Shown: positions 27,201-38,387, counted from the stretch's first letter. The stretch: 64,000 nt of DNA from Cinclus cinclus (GCF_963662255.1 NC_085067.1:5174428-5238427); one strand, 5' to 3'. Translations and numbers: made by a program. The notes: a model not told the origin generated them from the sequence alone.

Positions 27201-30200
27201 GCACACCCCAGAGCTGCCCAGCCCCAGCTGGCACAGCAGAGAATCCACCCTGCAAGTGCTGCCACACCTCGGACCTTGGCATTTGGCTTCTGGCCACGTT
27301 CAGCATTTATTTAACTCACCCAGGCATTTATTGCCACGCTTTGCTTTCTTTTCCCCCTTCCCCCATTTAATGCCTGGAACTGCTGCTCACCTGCCCTGTG
27401 CAGATGATGCTCAGATCTGCTGGATTCCTCCTCCTCCTCCTCCCCTCTCTCCCCAGCCCCCAGAGCAGCAGAAAAAGCTCCAGGTTGAGCCATAACCAAT
27501 GGCAAATTCCTTGAGTGCAACGTAACGTGCTGGGAAGCGCTTCCCCATTTCGCTGGGGAAAAGCGATGGGGTTTGGCAGCAGGGAGGAGGAAAACATGCT
27601 TTGTTTTACAAATCCTCTCCCCAGCAGGAGAGACACTCCCAGAATTTAATATACTGACAGCGCCTGGCTGCCTTAACTGCTGAAACTCAACAGTATGAGA
27701 GAGGAAAGAAGAGAGTAAAAAAATAAAAAGTGCCACACTATAACATTAAAGGCTAGCCTGCTCTGCAACTGGTCGTACTGGGAATAGTGGAGCTGGAATT
27801 CTCCCACCTGGATGGTGTGAGTGGTTTCTGAGAGTGGATTCCCAAGTGCTGGATACCCTGGATGAATTCATTTCTAACCTCTCCCTGCAGCAGAGTTGGA
27901 AAAGCAGAGAAGATGCTGCCAGGTAAAGCCAGGAAGTCACTTCATGGCAGATAAATTCCGAGTTTTTCCATGCAAGAATTACTTCCATGGAAGGCCAGCA
28001 GCTCCCTCCAGGTGATTAGCAAGCCTCTGGCAACCCTGACCACCAGCCCAAATCAAAGGTTAATTATTTCAGTGTCTTCCCACTGCATTTATGCCAAAAG
28101 CACCATGAGGGAAAACACCTCAGCCAAGGAGAGAAGCGGGCACTTGGTGGAATTTGGGGGATTTGAATTTTGCAGTGTGGGGTTTGGGCTACAGAGCAGA
28201 AAGAAGGAAAAATAAATGAGTATTCTGTGTCTCAGGAGCTCGATGTTAAATTAGCCTGGCTGTGCCAGAGGAGCACAAACCCTTTGGAATGGCTGCTGGC
28301 AGCAGGAATAACAGGAGTGTTATTTTGGGGGCAGGCAGTGGGATCAAATTGCCTCCACACCAGACACCACTTCTGACCTCTCTGAGGAAGCAAAGTCTGT
28401 CTGCTCTTCCCACTCTTTATATTTTTAAACAACAAAAAAATCACTTTGTATCTCAGTATTTTATAGCTGTTTGCAACCTCCAGGCATTCCCAGAAAGACA
28501 AATTAATTCTTAGAGGAGCCTGTAAGGAAAACAGCATCACTCCCTCCTCAGGGGAGGGAGAAGGATGGATAAATTCTAAATAAATGGGTGGAATGCAAAG
28601 CCCACAGTGGACATTGGTACCAGTGGCAGGGCTGGAAGGGCAGGACCTGCTCCAGAGCAGGCTTCAAATACAGGATTGCAGCTCTACCCCAATTATCAAA
28701 CACACCTTTTGTGGGAGCAAAAAAAAAAAAACCCCAAAAACCTTGTCTTGCAGTGGGTGGGTAGAGCAGGGTGTTATGGCACAGAGACCTGAACAGCAAA
28801 GATTTTTAGCTCTGGCCATGCGCTCATCCTACTCCAAAAAAAAAAAAAAAAAATTCTGGAGCCTGTCCAAAGGCAGGGAGGCTGTCACCCACCTCTCACC
28901 AGCACGCTGGGTTGGCTTCAAAGCCCACTGAAGTCAGTGGAAAGGCTCCCAGTGACCTAAATGCCTGGGATTTAAAAAAAAAAAAAAAAAATCGCTGCTG
29001 AGAGCTGGGCACCAGGTCACTGGGTTTGCTGGGAAACCCCCAGTTTTGCTGGAAAAGCCTGATTTTGCTGGAAAATGCCCAGTTTTAAAGTAGCAGCATC
29101 ACAGGGCAGCAACTGCAGGGAGCAGCCCCAGTCCCTCTATGGGGGACACCCTAAAAATGGCTCAGGGAAAAGCCTCTGCCCCACCAGGCTCATCCATCCA
29201 CCCCCTTCCACAGGGGCAATCTCATCCCTCTTCCCCAAATCCTCCCTTTCAGGTTGAGACACTCCAAGAGCTCAGCTCTGGAAGGTTCCTGCTGGAGTGG
29301 GAACAACTCAAGCGGTCCCTTGGAGCCACCAATGCCCTCCTGAGACATCCCCTCCCAAAATCCAGCTGCTGGAAAACCCCAGAGCAGCCAGGATTTGTTC
29401 AGTGGAACATCCCACATTCCCTCCCTGGAGGCAGGGATTACTATCACCTCATTAAAAACCTGCTTGGAGTCTATTACAGTATCTAGGACAAAGTGTTCTC
29501 TATTTTGACACTCTAAGATATATTTTATCAGAGCAAGCTTTTCAGAGACACTCGCTGCCAGAGATACACCTGACTGTAACAGGTTCCTTGCCTCCCCCAG
29601 CAGTTTAAGATGAATTTTTAGCTTTTTCTTCCCAATCTCCAGCGAGATGAGAGGGTTCCCCAGTGGTCAGGTTCGTCATTAGGGCATCCACGGTGCCACA
29701 TCCCAGCTCCCTCATTCTGCACAAAGAGTGAGGACAGACCTGAGCATCGCTGAGAAGAACCAGTCTGGAGCCAGGGAGAACTGGAGAGTGATTCCTGGCA
29801 CTTTGCAGGCCCCAAGATTTATTTTTTGGGGAGGTGTTTGAGATAAACACCCTCTAAAATTAGCACCTGCCCTTCTGCCAGCTCCAATGGGCTGCGACGA
29901 AGATAAAGACTTGGCGTGGCTGAGAGGGTGCAACATTTGGGCTCTGATCTGCTGCCCAACTCAACCCCCACGGCCACACAGATCCTAAATGAAGAGGTCA
30001 CTGTCCCAAGAAATTCTACCCCCAAGCCCCAGAGAGGCAGCACAGTCACCTCAGGAAAAAGTATTTTATCCCAAAGTTGGAAGTGGGGAGAGTTTTCCAT
30101 TAAAAAACACAAATCATGTGAAAGAGTTCAGATTTCTCAGCTGGGCTGTTTTAAAGATAATCCTAAATCTGCAGGGCAGAAGGATAAATGGAAGTGGGCT

Positions 30201-31515
30201 GAATGGGGACAGGGACATGCCCCAAACAACACATCCACTCGCTGAAAAGTCAAAAAAAAAATAAGAGGGGGAGGCAGGGGGGGGAAATACTAACAGCAAA
30301 AAAGTGCTAACAGCAAACCCCAAACACAAAATCCTAAAAGAAAACCAGACTGGAGCAGTCCCATGCACAGACTATAGGGGAAGAAAGCAGCTCCTGATGC
30401 CCAGCAGAGATCTGAGCCACTTTTGCCAGGGTGGCAGAACTGGTTACACCGAACAGCTGAGAGAGAAAACCCGAGCTGGAAGATGAATCTGCTTTAGGTT
30501 TGCACGGAAAACTCGCTGTTCCTCAAAGCCCCAGAGCCTTGAAAACACCCAGCACTCGGGTGTTTTTATCAGCACCTATCAGCAGTAAAGATTAAATGCT
30601 AATTTGCTTTTCTGTTTGCTCACAGCAACTTTCCGTCCTGTTGCTTCCCAGCTAATGCCCAGCTCAAACAGATTTTTCAAGGCAAAAGGTCTCGGGCTCT
30701 CTACAATTAATATCCCACTCCCCCAGATCGTCTCGTTTCTCCCAGCCCCAGTCAACACCAGCAAAACTCCACCAGGCGACTGTGCGTCAAAAAGATAAAA
30801 AAGCAACGCTGCCAGCCAGCTCTGGGTATTTCTGAGCCAGCAAGAAAAAAGCTGATTCTCAAAAGCTGCCAGCTCCAATTGCCTCGGCGCTTTTACGGAG
30901 CTGCTCGAAACACCAAACTTTTTGGGAAGTTGAGTGGGAACCACCTTGAGTAGGCTGCAAATCCCAGAGGCAGCAAGGATGGCAAGGAGGAAAAAACGCA
31001 CCCGGCAGCGTTTCCTCGCTGCAGACAACGCAAAGCACATCCCTGGGGGTAATTCCCCCTCTCTGACACCGTGAGCACCCTGCAGCTCCTCTTCCACTTC
31101 CCCAAAATTACGCCACGAAAGTCAGACCCGCCAAAGCGGAGCCGTGGCCCCTCTTCGCCACCACGATTTCGAAAGCAGCACGGGTTGCTCTTAAACTGGT
31201 TTTATTTTTTTTCCCCCTCCCTTTCCCCTGGAGAAACCCGCCCGTCCTCACCTGCCGCAGGTTCTTCAGCAGCTCGGTGGCCTCCTCCTGCTTGCCCTGC
31301 TTGACCAGCAGCAGCATGTCCTGGATCATGCAGATCCGCCGGTGGTACGGGGGCAGGCTGGGGCCAGCGCCCTTCCCCAACTTCTCGCCGGACTTCGCCA
31401 CGAGGGAAGCCAGGAAATCCCCCCTTTCCCTGGTGGCCGCCTTCTTGCGGTGGTGGCCCGGGGGGCTCTCCCCGGCGCTGCCCGGCTGGCAGCCCTTGGT
31501 CTGCTTCGTGCCCAT
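9094..31515 (-). CDS. LRRC75A: LRRC75A, 5' part of the coding region (exons 1-2; gene continues below position 1)
   Basis: The coding sequence joins complement(31252..31515) to complement(9094..9222), giving 131 codons. The protein starts MGTKQTKG, passes through a basic stretch ([14 protein letters not shown], about residues 21-34), then [20 protein letters not shown] and a helical ELLKNLRQ segment. Exon 2 continues [19 protein letters not shown], then [20 protein letters not shown] and ends PKP. From memory this matches vertebrate LRRC75A (formerly FAM211A/C17orf76), nearly residue for residue in exon 2. The paralogue LRRC75B is a worse match: it lacks the MGTxQTKG start. Both junctions are phase 0, with a GTGAGG donor after exon 1, a CTGCAG acceptor before exon 2 and a GTAGGT donor after it. 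The leucine-rich-repeat exons are not found in 1-9093 and must lie further downstream. The start ATG has G at -3 and G at +4. The molecular function is not established, so I assign only a leucine-rich-repeat family protein. Confidence 0.93.
18367..18418. repeat. 26-bp perfect tandem duplication
   Basis: Two head-to-tail copies of a unit beginning GATACAGGTATAAAACATC. They differ only at the final base, implying a recent duplication. Confidence 0.9.
20574..20637. repeat. 32-bp tandem duplication
   Basis: Two copies of a unit beginning AGGAGAGGAGT and ending TTTATTTTCTTT, with one clear mismatch (GTGTGG versus GTTTGG). They directly follow an A-rich tract at 20553-20567. Confidence 0.88.
21334..21600 (-). 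mobile_element. CR1 LINE fragment, minus orientation
   Basis: It contains GGTTTGGGTTGGAAGGGACC, GGGCAGGGACACCTTCCATA, CCAACCTGGCCTTGGACACT and CAGCCACAGCTTCTCTGGAA in the standard CR1 3'-end order, read in reverse orientation. It lies within LRRC75A intron 1. Confidence 0.92.
22765..22835 (+). mobile_element. CR1 LINE 3'-end remnant
   Basis: CTGACTCAACGACCTTAATA followed by GTCTTTTCCAACTTAAATTA and TTCTAATTC resembles the CR1 terminus in plus orientation. It is short and degenerate, so less certain. Confidence 0.65.
23402..23423. repeat. A22 homopolymer
   Basis: An uninterrupted A run in LRRC75A intron 1, with no recognisable retrocopy upstream. Confidence 0.95.
25405..25467. repeat. AT-rich low-complexity segment
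   Basis: Almost pure A/T, built of TATATA and ATTAAT motifs, in an otherwise GC-moderate intron. It may melt readily. No specific function is inferred. Confidence 0.8.
26096..26162. repeat. (GGAT)n tetranucleotide microsatellite
   Basis: About 16 perfect tandem copies of GATG. This is the reverse complement of the motif at 6914-7549 and 42100-42590, but uninterrupted. Confidence 0.97.
31252..31515 (-). CDS. LRRC75A: LRRC75A coding exon 1
   Basis: This exon has 88 codons from ATG at 31515 to CAG at 31252, followed by a GTGAGG donor. I chose this start because MGTKQTKG resembles the human N-terminus and because its context (GCC ATG G) is strong. The same frame stays open upstream for 264 further codons, to an ATG at 32307, but that stretch is GC-rich, repeat-bearing and resembles no protein I know. 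Residues 2 and 6 (Gly and Thr) fit the M-G-x-x-x-S/T pattern for N-myristoylation. The second half (PPYHRR through NLRQ) is the conserved part of the exon. Confidence 0.93.
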
Positions 31516-31596
31516 GGCCAGCGGCTCCCGCAGCCCGGGGGCTGCATGCAAGGGGCGGCGGGGCTGGGGGGGCACAGCAGGGCGGAGGGGACAGAG

Positions 31597-31660
31597 GGGA
31601 GCGGGGGATGCACAAAGGGGAGCGGGGGATGCACAAAGGGGAGCGGGGGATGCCCGGCAG
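31597..31660. repeat. 21-bp tandem repeat in the LRRC75A leader (3 copies)
   Basis: Three near-identical 21-bp units containing GAGCGGGGGATG and CACAAAGGG follow one another about 80 bases upstream of the LRRC75A start codon. They are followed by a related doublet containing GATGCCCGGCAGGTTC. On the minus strand, in frame with LRRC75A, the units would read as ASPAPLC heptapeptides. Confidence 0.85.
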
Positions 31661-32498
31661 GTTCTGAGGATGCCCGGCAGGTTCGGGATGGGCTCAGCAG
31701 AGCGGTCCCTGCCCGGCGGCGGGGCGGCTCCGCTCCCGCAGGCGGAGGATGGGGCGGCTGCTCCCGGCCGGGAGGAGCCGTGGCTCGGCCCCTCCGCTCC
31801 GCTCCACGGCCGGGAGAGGCAGAACCGCCGGATCCGGGCAGCTCCGGGCAGCTCCGGGCGCTGCGAGCGGCGGTGTCTCAGCGAAGCGGCGGCGGCTCCT
31901 CCGTGCAGCGCAGCCTCCTCCCGGTGCCCGGGGGTCCCCCGGGGGTCCCCCGGGTGCGGGCTGGGGGTGCGGTGGCCGAGGTTTTGGGGGGCAACTGTTG
32001 CGCTCAGGGGGCTCCCCCGGAGGCGGCGCGGCTCGGCTCGGGGTGCTCGGAGCGGGGAGAGCCGGGGGAGGGCCGGGGGCGGGCACCGTGCACCGAGGCA
32101 GGGCTTGCGGAGGAAGCCGCAGCCGGACGGGGCTCGTCCTTCCTTCCCCGCGGGCTGGGGGCTCCGCACGCCCCGCCGGGGATGCTCCGGGCGGGGACAG
32201 CGGCGATGGGGCCGGGCTGCGGCCACCTCCCCCCGAGGGCATCCCCGCTGGGGTTCCCGGGGAAGGATTCCCTCTGGAGCCTCGTCACCCAGGGGATTTG
32301 TAGGCATTCGGTCCCTCAGGGATGTGCCCGGGGAGGGGGAGGTCCCCCCCGGCTGATCCTGAGCACCGATCCTGGCTGCTCCTGCTCACCTCCCGAACCT
32401 CCAGCCCTGCTGGGAGCCACCGGCTGTGCCCCCTCTCCATCCCCATCCAGCGCTTCCAAACCCCCCTTGCATGTGCTGCTCCTTCCAGCAGCGCCCCA

Positions 32499-32905
32499 GC
32501 CTGTATTCCATCACTCCTGATCTCCCAGGCTCAGAAATATTCCCAGCCTGTATTCCATCACTCCTGATCTCCCAGGCTCAGAAATATTCCCAGCCTGTAT
32601 TCCATCACTCCTGATCTCCCAGGCTCAGAAATATTCCCAGCCTCTATTCCATCACTCCTGATCTCCCAGGCTCAGAGATATTCCCAGCCTCTATTCCATC
32701 ACTCCTGATCTCCCAGGCTCAGAGATATTCCCAGCCTCTATTCCATCACTCCTGATCTCCCAGGCTCAGAGATATTCCCAGCCTCTATTCCATCACTCCT
32801 GATCTCCCAGGCTCAGAGATATTCCCAGCCTCTATTCCATCACTCCTGATCTCCCAGGCTCAGAGATATTCCCAGCCCCTATTCCATCAGTCCTGATCTC
32901 CCAGG
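32499..32905. repeat. 47-bp minisatellite, about 8.7 copies
   Basis: The unit includes TATTCCATCACTCCTGATCT, CCCAGGCTCAG and ATATTCCCAG. The exact 47-base period can be checked at 32501, 32548 and 32595. The first three units carry CTGTATT and CAGAAAT; the next units carry CTCTATT and CAGAGAT, so two subtypes lie in separate blocks. The last copy is degenerate. It lies just upstream of the LRRC75A CpG island. Confidence 0.97.
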
Positions 32906-35900
32906 CACTCCCCTGGCAAGGCTCAGATTGAAGCTCCCAGATACAGCTCCTGGTGAAAAACTCCTCCAGCCAGGCACTGCTCACCTGCTGCAGGACACAG
33001 ATTGCTCAAGAAAGGCCTGGGAGGGATCAGCTTTGGGGTGATGAGGCCCCAGAAGTGCCCTCAGACCCTCTCCTGGTGTGAGGGGATGGTTTCCAACACA
33101 GAAACACTTTGCAAGTGTTTTAAAGGAGAATCCCACGTGGGAAGTTTTTGCCTCTCCGCATCCCATGCAATGGCACATCCACAAACACACAAATTCCATG
33201 TTCCTGTCAAGGATAAAAGGCAGCACTCCTCCATCACCAAAAAGCTGGAGGCCCCTGCAATTGTCTGTAAAACTCGACTCATTCTGATCCACAGACCACG
33301 AAAACAGCACAGAGCCCCAGTGACTCCACCAGGGCTTGGCTCTGCTTTACAGAGCTGTGCTGCACATGAGCCAAACCACGACCAAAGCTGCGTGTCTTCT
33401 CCCAGAAACACAGCTCAGGGGCCAAAAACTCCATCTCAGCACTTCAGCCACAGCGAGTGAAGGCAGATGAGGAGCCAGCAGCCGAGTGGTTCGCAGAGAG
33501 CAGAGTGTGTGCTCAGCAGAGGGCTCACCTGGCAGTACATCTCCTTGGGGAGGCAGGGAGAGGCAGCCAAAGTCAACAGGAGGCACTGGGCAGGGATGGT
33601 GACACCGTCCAGCAGCACTGCCCTCACTGGAGCTGCTGCCCCTCCCTTTGGGAGGACCACTCCTCTCTGCTGGCGGCAGGGATGTGACACGGGATGGCAA
33701 AAAAGGGACCCTGCAAGGCTCTGTGTCCAAAATCCCAATTAATGGAGCTTTGTTTCAGCTTTACTGCGCCCCAAAATCCTTGTGCAGATACACCCTCAGT
33801 CCTGCTGATGCACACAAGCTCCCTCCCCAGCAGGAGCTGGCAGGGAAGGTGCTCCCAGCCCTAAAATCCTCTGCCTGTCCCCAGGTTTCATCCCAGAGCC
33901 CGCTCTTTCTTCACATCTGCAAATCTGTGGTACAGCAAGAAGCCAGCAAGGTCAGCTCACCTCTCCCACAGAAATATTCAAGGACAGAGAAGCAGCAGAA
34001 AGGGAAACCCCAGCCAGGGCTGGGATGCCCTGCTCCCCTCACTGCCCCAGAATCTGAGGTTTCCTCCAGAGTGACACGGCCATAAAAACAGAGCATCCAA
34101 CCCAGGATGGAGAGAGAAGTGCCCTGAGGCACGTGGAGAAGCAAATCCAGCCCATCCCTGACTTTCCACCACTTTAAAAAAGGCATTTTGTGCATTTTCA
34201 ACCACTTCCACACTGGCTGTACGTGCCCAGCCCGGTGGGCTGGGGCAGCTTTGTCAGCACAGGCTGCAGGAATGCACCAGGAACATCTCCAGGTCCATCC
34301 ATCCTCTGTGGGACCCCTCCATCCCCATCCCCTCGGGATCCCAGTGGAATGGGGCACTCTGGAGCCACAAACCTGCTCCCTTCCAGAGGAAGGGCAGCTC
34401 AGCCCTGGCCAAGGAGGGGTTTGGCACAGCAGCCACAGCCCTGAGTAAATAAATAAATAAACCTCAACCTTTGCCCTCCTGGTACTTCTGCCAGCAGGGC
34501 AGAGACTTCACCCACTGCTCCTGATCTTACTTATAGCACACAGGACAAAGCCGGGGGGGGGTGGGAATAATAATTTTTTTTAAAAAGGGCAAGAGTGGGG
34601 GGGTGTGAACTTCTTAGAAGTGCAAAGCAGACACTCTGGGAAGGAGCTGGATTTGCTTTCCCTGAGGGATGTGGAGGCACCAGCAGAAAAAGCCCCAGGC
34701 ACAGCACTGGTGGTGGAGGATGTGCAGATCCCTCAGCAATCTCCATCCCGGAGCCTTATTCCCTTCTACACCTTCCCAAGGGTCTCCTCCAGCCACAGCC
34801 CCAAACCTCCCTGCACACACACCATTTCCCAGACATGCTCAGGATATCCAAACCAAGCCCATCCAGTGCTGGAAAATCCTCGTGTGCTGGGAAGCAGGGC
34901 TGTCCCCAGGGCTCTGAGCACTGAAATATTTTGCTCAACTCATGCCCAGGGACATTTCCCCTCAGTGCAGATGCTGCAAATTAAGGGGTGTTCATCCAAG
35001 GGGGTTTCTTCTTTTTTTATTCATTCCCACCATGCTTTTTATGATATCTGATAATGAGTTAGAAAAGTCCTTAAAGCAAAACAACTTCAGCTCGTGACAT
35101 CACGAAACCCAACAACTTCTCCACTCCCACAAAATTCAGATTTAAGAATGTCCTCACTTCCACATAAAAAAGAAATTAAAGCTTTTCAGTGCATTGTGCA
35201 GAAGCCAGGAAGCATCCATAATAACCTGATGGGATTGTGATAGCAAATCCCTGAAAACTGAGAGATTTGCCCTCAGTCCCAGGTGGGGGTACCCACCAAA
35301 CCTCTTGGCACACCTATAATAAATATATTTGTTTTCAGCTAAAACTCATTCCCACTTCCAGGAAGGGCTGGAAGGAAGGGCAGCTTTTGCTGGAAGATCC
35401 CAATCTCTTCCCAACCCACCTGTGTTTGCAAAGCCCTGCAGCTCACCCCTCCACCCAGATCCTCACAGGAGAATTAATTTCCTTTTCCTAAGATAGAAAA
35501 CCTCTTCCTGATCCCAGGTGTTGCCCAGGACTCCCATCCTGAACTGGAAAATCCACTGTAGATGAGCATGATCCAATCTGGGATATTCCAAGGAGGATTT
35601 ACCCTTGGAGCCCTCTCTAAGTGGGAATTTTGTGAGGTTCTCACCATCACGTCTGGATTTGGGAGCTCTCACACTGCACCTGAGACACCCAAGCACAAAA
35701 ACCCCTGGAATTCAGGGATTCCTCCTCACCTGACAGGTTTTGGGGGGAAGTTTCTGGCAGCTCGTTCAAAGCTGAGACAGCTGGGGCCAAGCTCTGCTTC
35801 TCATCAAACCTTCCTGCTTTGAAGGGCAGCCCAGGAATTCCCAATTTTTCTTGATCATGAGGGAATAACTGGGATTAATTTTAAATATCAGCACCAGATC

Positions 35901-37145
35901 CAAGATGGTGCTGCTCACCGTGTGAAAAAGAATAAGGGAAATATTACTTTCAGTCTGGCATTTAAAGGAATCCCAGAGTTAATGTGATTTTTATCTCTTC
36001 CTCCAAAAAAGAAATTTAAAAAATCAACCTTACTGTAAGACCCCAGCAGAAGGGGAGAGCAGTGAGCCTCAGCAATCTCTGGGGAAGGAGGCCAAATTGA
36101 AAAATGTGATTTTAAAAGGACAGAAAGCCATTCTCATCCTAAGCTTGATTCAGCTGGGCTCTGACAGTGAGACAGGGTTGAAATGCTGTGAGATGTAATT
36201 GCAGATGAACTAAACCCCAGATTAAAGGGGCAATAAAATGATGAGAAACATCACATGAGAGGTGGTTTGAAGGAGAAATGAAAGAATCTCAGCTAGAAGC
36301 ATTAATATTTCCTCCTGGCAGTGGATGAAATCTTCCTGTGTTCACCTTTGAATTAATTCCCTGCGTTTGGCCTCAGATGCAAAAGGGAGAAGAATTGAAA
36401 AAATATCCCCAAAACAAGGGGGAGCCTGAGCAGCCAGAGAAATATTGCTGCAATGGAGTCCTGAAATCTGCCCTGAGCTCTGGCATCTGATTTCAGCACG
36501 GCCCAGGGTCACAGAGGGGCCAAGGAGGAGGAAAATAAACTCTTCCCTATGTGGGTACCAGGGGGAAAATAACCACAGGCAAGGGGACAGAGCTGCCAAA
36601 GTCCCCAAAGCACCGCGTGGAACATTTCCTTCTTAATTATTAATTTGCTGCACCCCATCCCTTTCGTGGCACTGCAACAACTGTACCTGTAGTAGAATTT
36701 TTAGAAGAAAACAATTAACAATTGAAGCAAACCCAAATCCCCTACCAAGCAATTCTGCTGCCACAGACAGAAATTAGGTTTTTTCATGGTGAAAACAATT
36801 TAATTCCTAAAATTAAGAGTTTGATCCCTTACCCCACCAGCAGCTCCTGCTTCTCCTCCACTACCCTTGGCAGGCACGAGAGGTTCCCTCCAATGCTCCC
36901 TCATGAAGATTTTTCCTTTAAAAAATTGAAATCCCAGCAAAAGTTTTACTGATTTCCCTGAGAATTCACGGGGGGGATTTCTTGTTTTATGTTTTGGAGT
37001 GGTGGTTGGTTGGTTGGGTTGGTTTCTTTTTGCCACTAAGGAGCGTTTAGTCATTTAATTCCATCAGATGAGCAGAAAAATATTTGTTAGACTCCAAAAG
37101 CATTCCCTCAGTCCAAAGGGATGGGCTGTGGAGGGGTTTGCCTGT

Positions 37146-37677
37146 GGTCCTGGAAAAGGGATCCTGGAAAGGGATCCAGGAAAGGGATCCTGGAAAGGGA
37201 TCATGGAAAATGGGTCCTGGAAAGGGATCATGGAAAATGGATCATGGAAAAGGGATCATGGAAAAGAGATAATGGAAAAGGGATCATGGAAAATGGGTCC
37301 TGGAAAGGGATCATGGAAAATGGATCATGGAAAAGGGATCATGGAAAATGGGCCCTGGAAAAGGGATCCTGGAAAGGGATCATGGAAAATGGGTCCTGGA
37401 AAGGGATCATGGAAAATGGATCATGGAAAAGGGATCATGGAAAAGAGATAATGGAAAAGGGATCATGGAAAATGGGCCCTGGAAAAGGGATCCTGGAAAG
37501 GGATCATGGAAAGGGATCCTGGAAAGGGATCATGGAAAAGGGATCATGGAAAATGGGCCCTGGAAAAGGGATCCTGGAAAGGGATCATGGAAAATGGGTC
37601 CTGGAAAAGGATCATGGAAAAGAGATAATGGAAAAAGGATCCTGGAAAGGGATCCTGGAAAAGGGATCCTGGAAAGG
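37146..37677. repeat. GGATCC-type minisatellite, arm 1 of an inverted pair
   Basis: About 530 bases of 12-15-base units of the type GGATCCTGGAAAAG, GGATCATGGAAAAG and GAGATAATGGAAAAG, arranged in a loose higher-order pattern. Three plus-strand frames stay open and read SWKRDHGKG-like peptides. These are repeat artefacts, not genes. The array ends in a telomere-like GGGTTAGGGTTAGGG. Confidence 0.95.
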
Positions 37678-37690
37678 GTTAGGGTTAGGG
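37676..37690 (+). repeat. Short interstitial telomere-like motif
   Basis: GGGTTAGGGTTAGGG directly continues the last GGATCCTGGAAA unit of the minisatellite. At about 2.5 hexamers it could be chance drift of a G-rich repeat. Confidence 0.6.
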
Positions 37691-38387
37691 AGGATGGATC
37701 CCAAAATGTGCATCCCAGCTGATCCCTCAGGAGCAGGGGGCAGCGTGGCCTCCCTACCCTTGGGTATCAAATCCACCAAAAACTCTTCTCCGACCTTTCC
37801 CAAACTCAGGTGCTTTCCCCCTCTCTCCCCCAAGATTTCCCATGCAAAATATTCCCAGCCAAACTCAAACCCTTAACCCTGAGCAAAAATAAAATTCCCT
37901 CAGGCTGCCGGAAGCAATTCATCCTCCCCTCACGTGACAGCTCCAGCTTTTTTCCCACTCCAAGGCCTGGGTCCCGTGTTTATAAAACCCAAAGTCTGTT
38001 TACACACTGGCCAAAAGTTGTTTAGGACGAGGTTAAAGCTGCCAGGCATTTTTCTGGAGTCATCTGGAAAAGCCACACTTTGCTTCCCTTCCAGCAGGAT
38101 TGGAAATTCCTTGGGGAATTTTCTTTGGGCTGCAGGGAACAGCATTGCCTGGAGAGGCTGTGGCAGGGGAAAAGGGCAGGGAGTGTTGGTGTGGGGAACT
38201 TGTGCAGTGTGGCTTTGGGAGTCAAGGCTCTGGGAAGCGTGTCCTTGGATTTTTCCTGGAGTTTTGTGCATCCCCTGCCGGGCTCCAGCAGCAGATCCAG
38301 GATGGGATATGAGCAGCTGGGGATCACTGGGAAAGGGGACCCCCACCAGGACCAGCCCTGACCTTGGGAAGTGCTTTAGCAGGATTC

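Larger units (their letters stand above)
9223..31251 (-). other. LRRC75A intron 1 (22.0 kb); non-coding
   Basis: Bounded by the exon 1 donor and exon 2 acceptor. Recognisable contents are CR1 pieces at 21334 and 22765, short tandem duplications at 18367 and 20574, A-runs at 23402 and 28839-28853, the AT-rich block at 25405 and the GATG array at 26096. Several stretches look repeat-free with A/T-rich homeodomain-type motifs (12180-12340, 11160-11260, 16265-16330, 22400-22530, 30560-30690) and could be regulatory. No snoRNA, microRNA or nested gene could be supported. Confidence 0.75.
31230..32390 (-). promoter_or_regulatory. LRRC75A: CpG island / promoter region of LRRC75A
   Basis: This block is far richer in G+C and in CpG than anything else in the window (for example 31720-31900 and 32000-32200). 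It covers LRRC75A exon 1 and about 0.85 kb upstream. GC-box-like GGGCGG and CCGCCC motifs recur and no TATA box is evident, which fits a CpG-island promoter with dispersed initiation. Long frames are open on both strands because stop codons are rare in such DNA. The transcription start is not resolved; it probably lies between 31530 and 31950. Confidence 0.75.

Noticed and set aside
9223..31251. snoRNAs of the human LRRC75A antisense host gene
   Set aside because: In human, box C/D snoRNAs sit near this gene. I could not identify a convincing C box, D box and matching guide here by eye, so none is called.
31277..32520. 360-392-codon plus-strand frames opposite LRRC75A exon 1
   Set aside because: They are antisense to a proven exon and its CpG island, where stop codons are rare; compositional artefacts. 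A divergent non-coding transcript is possible but not shown.
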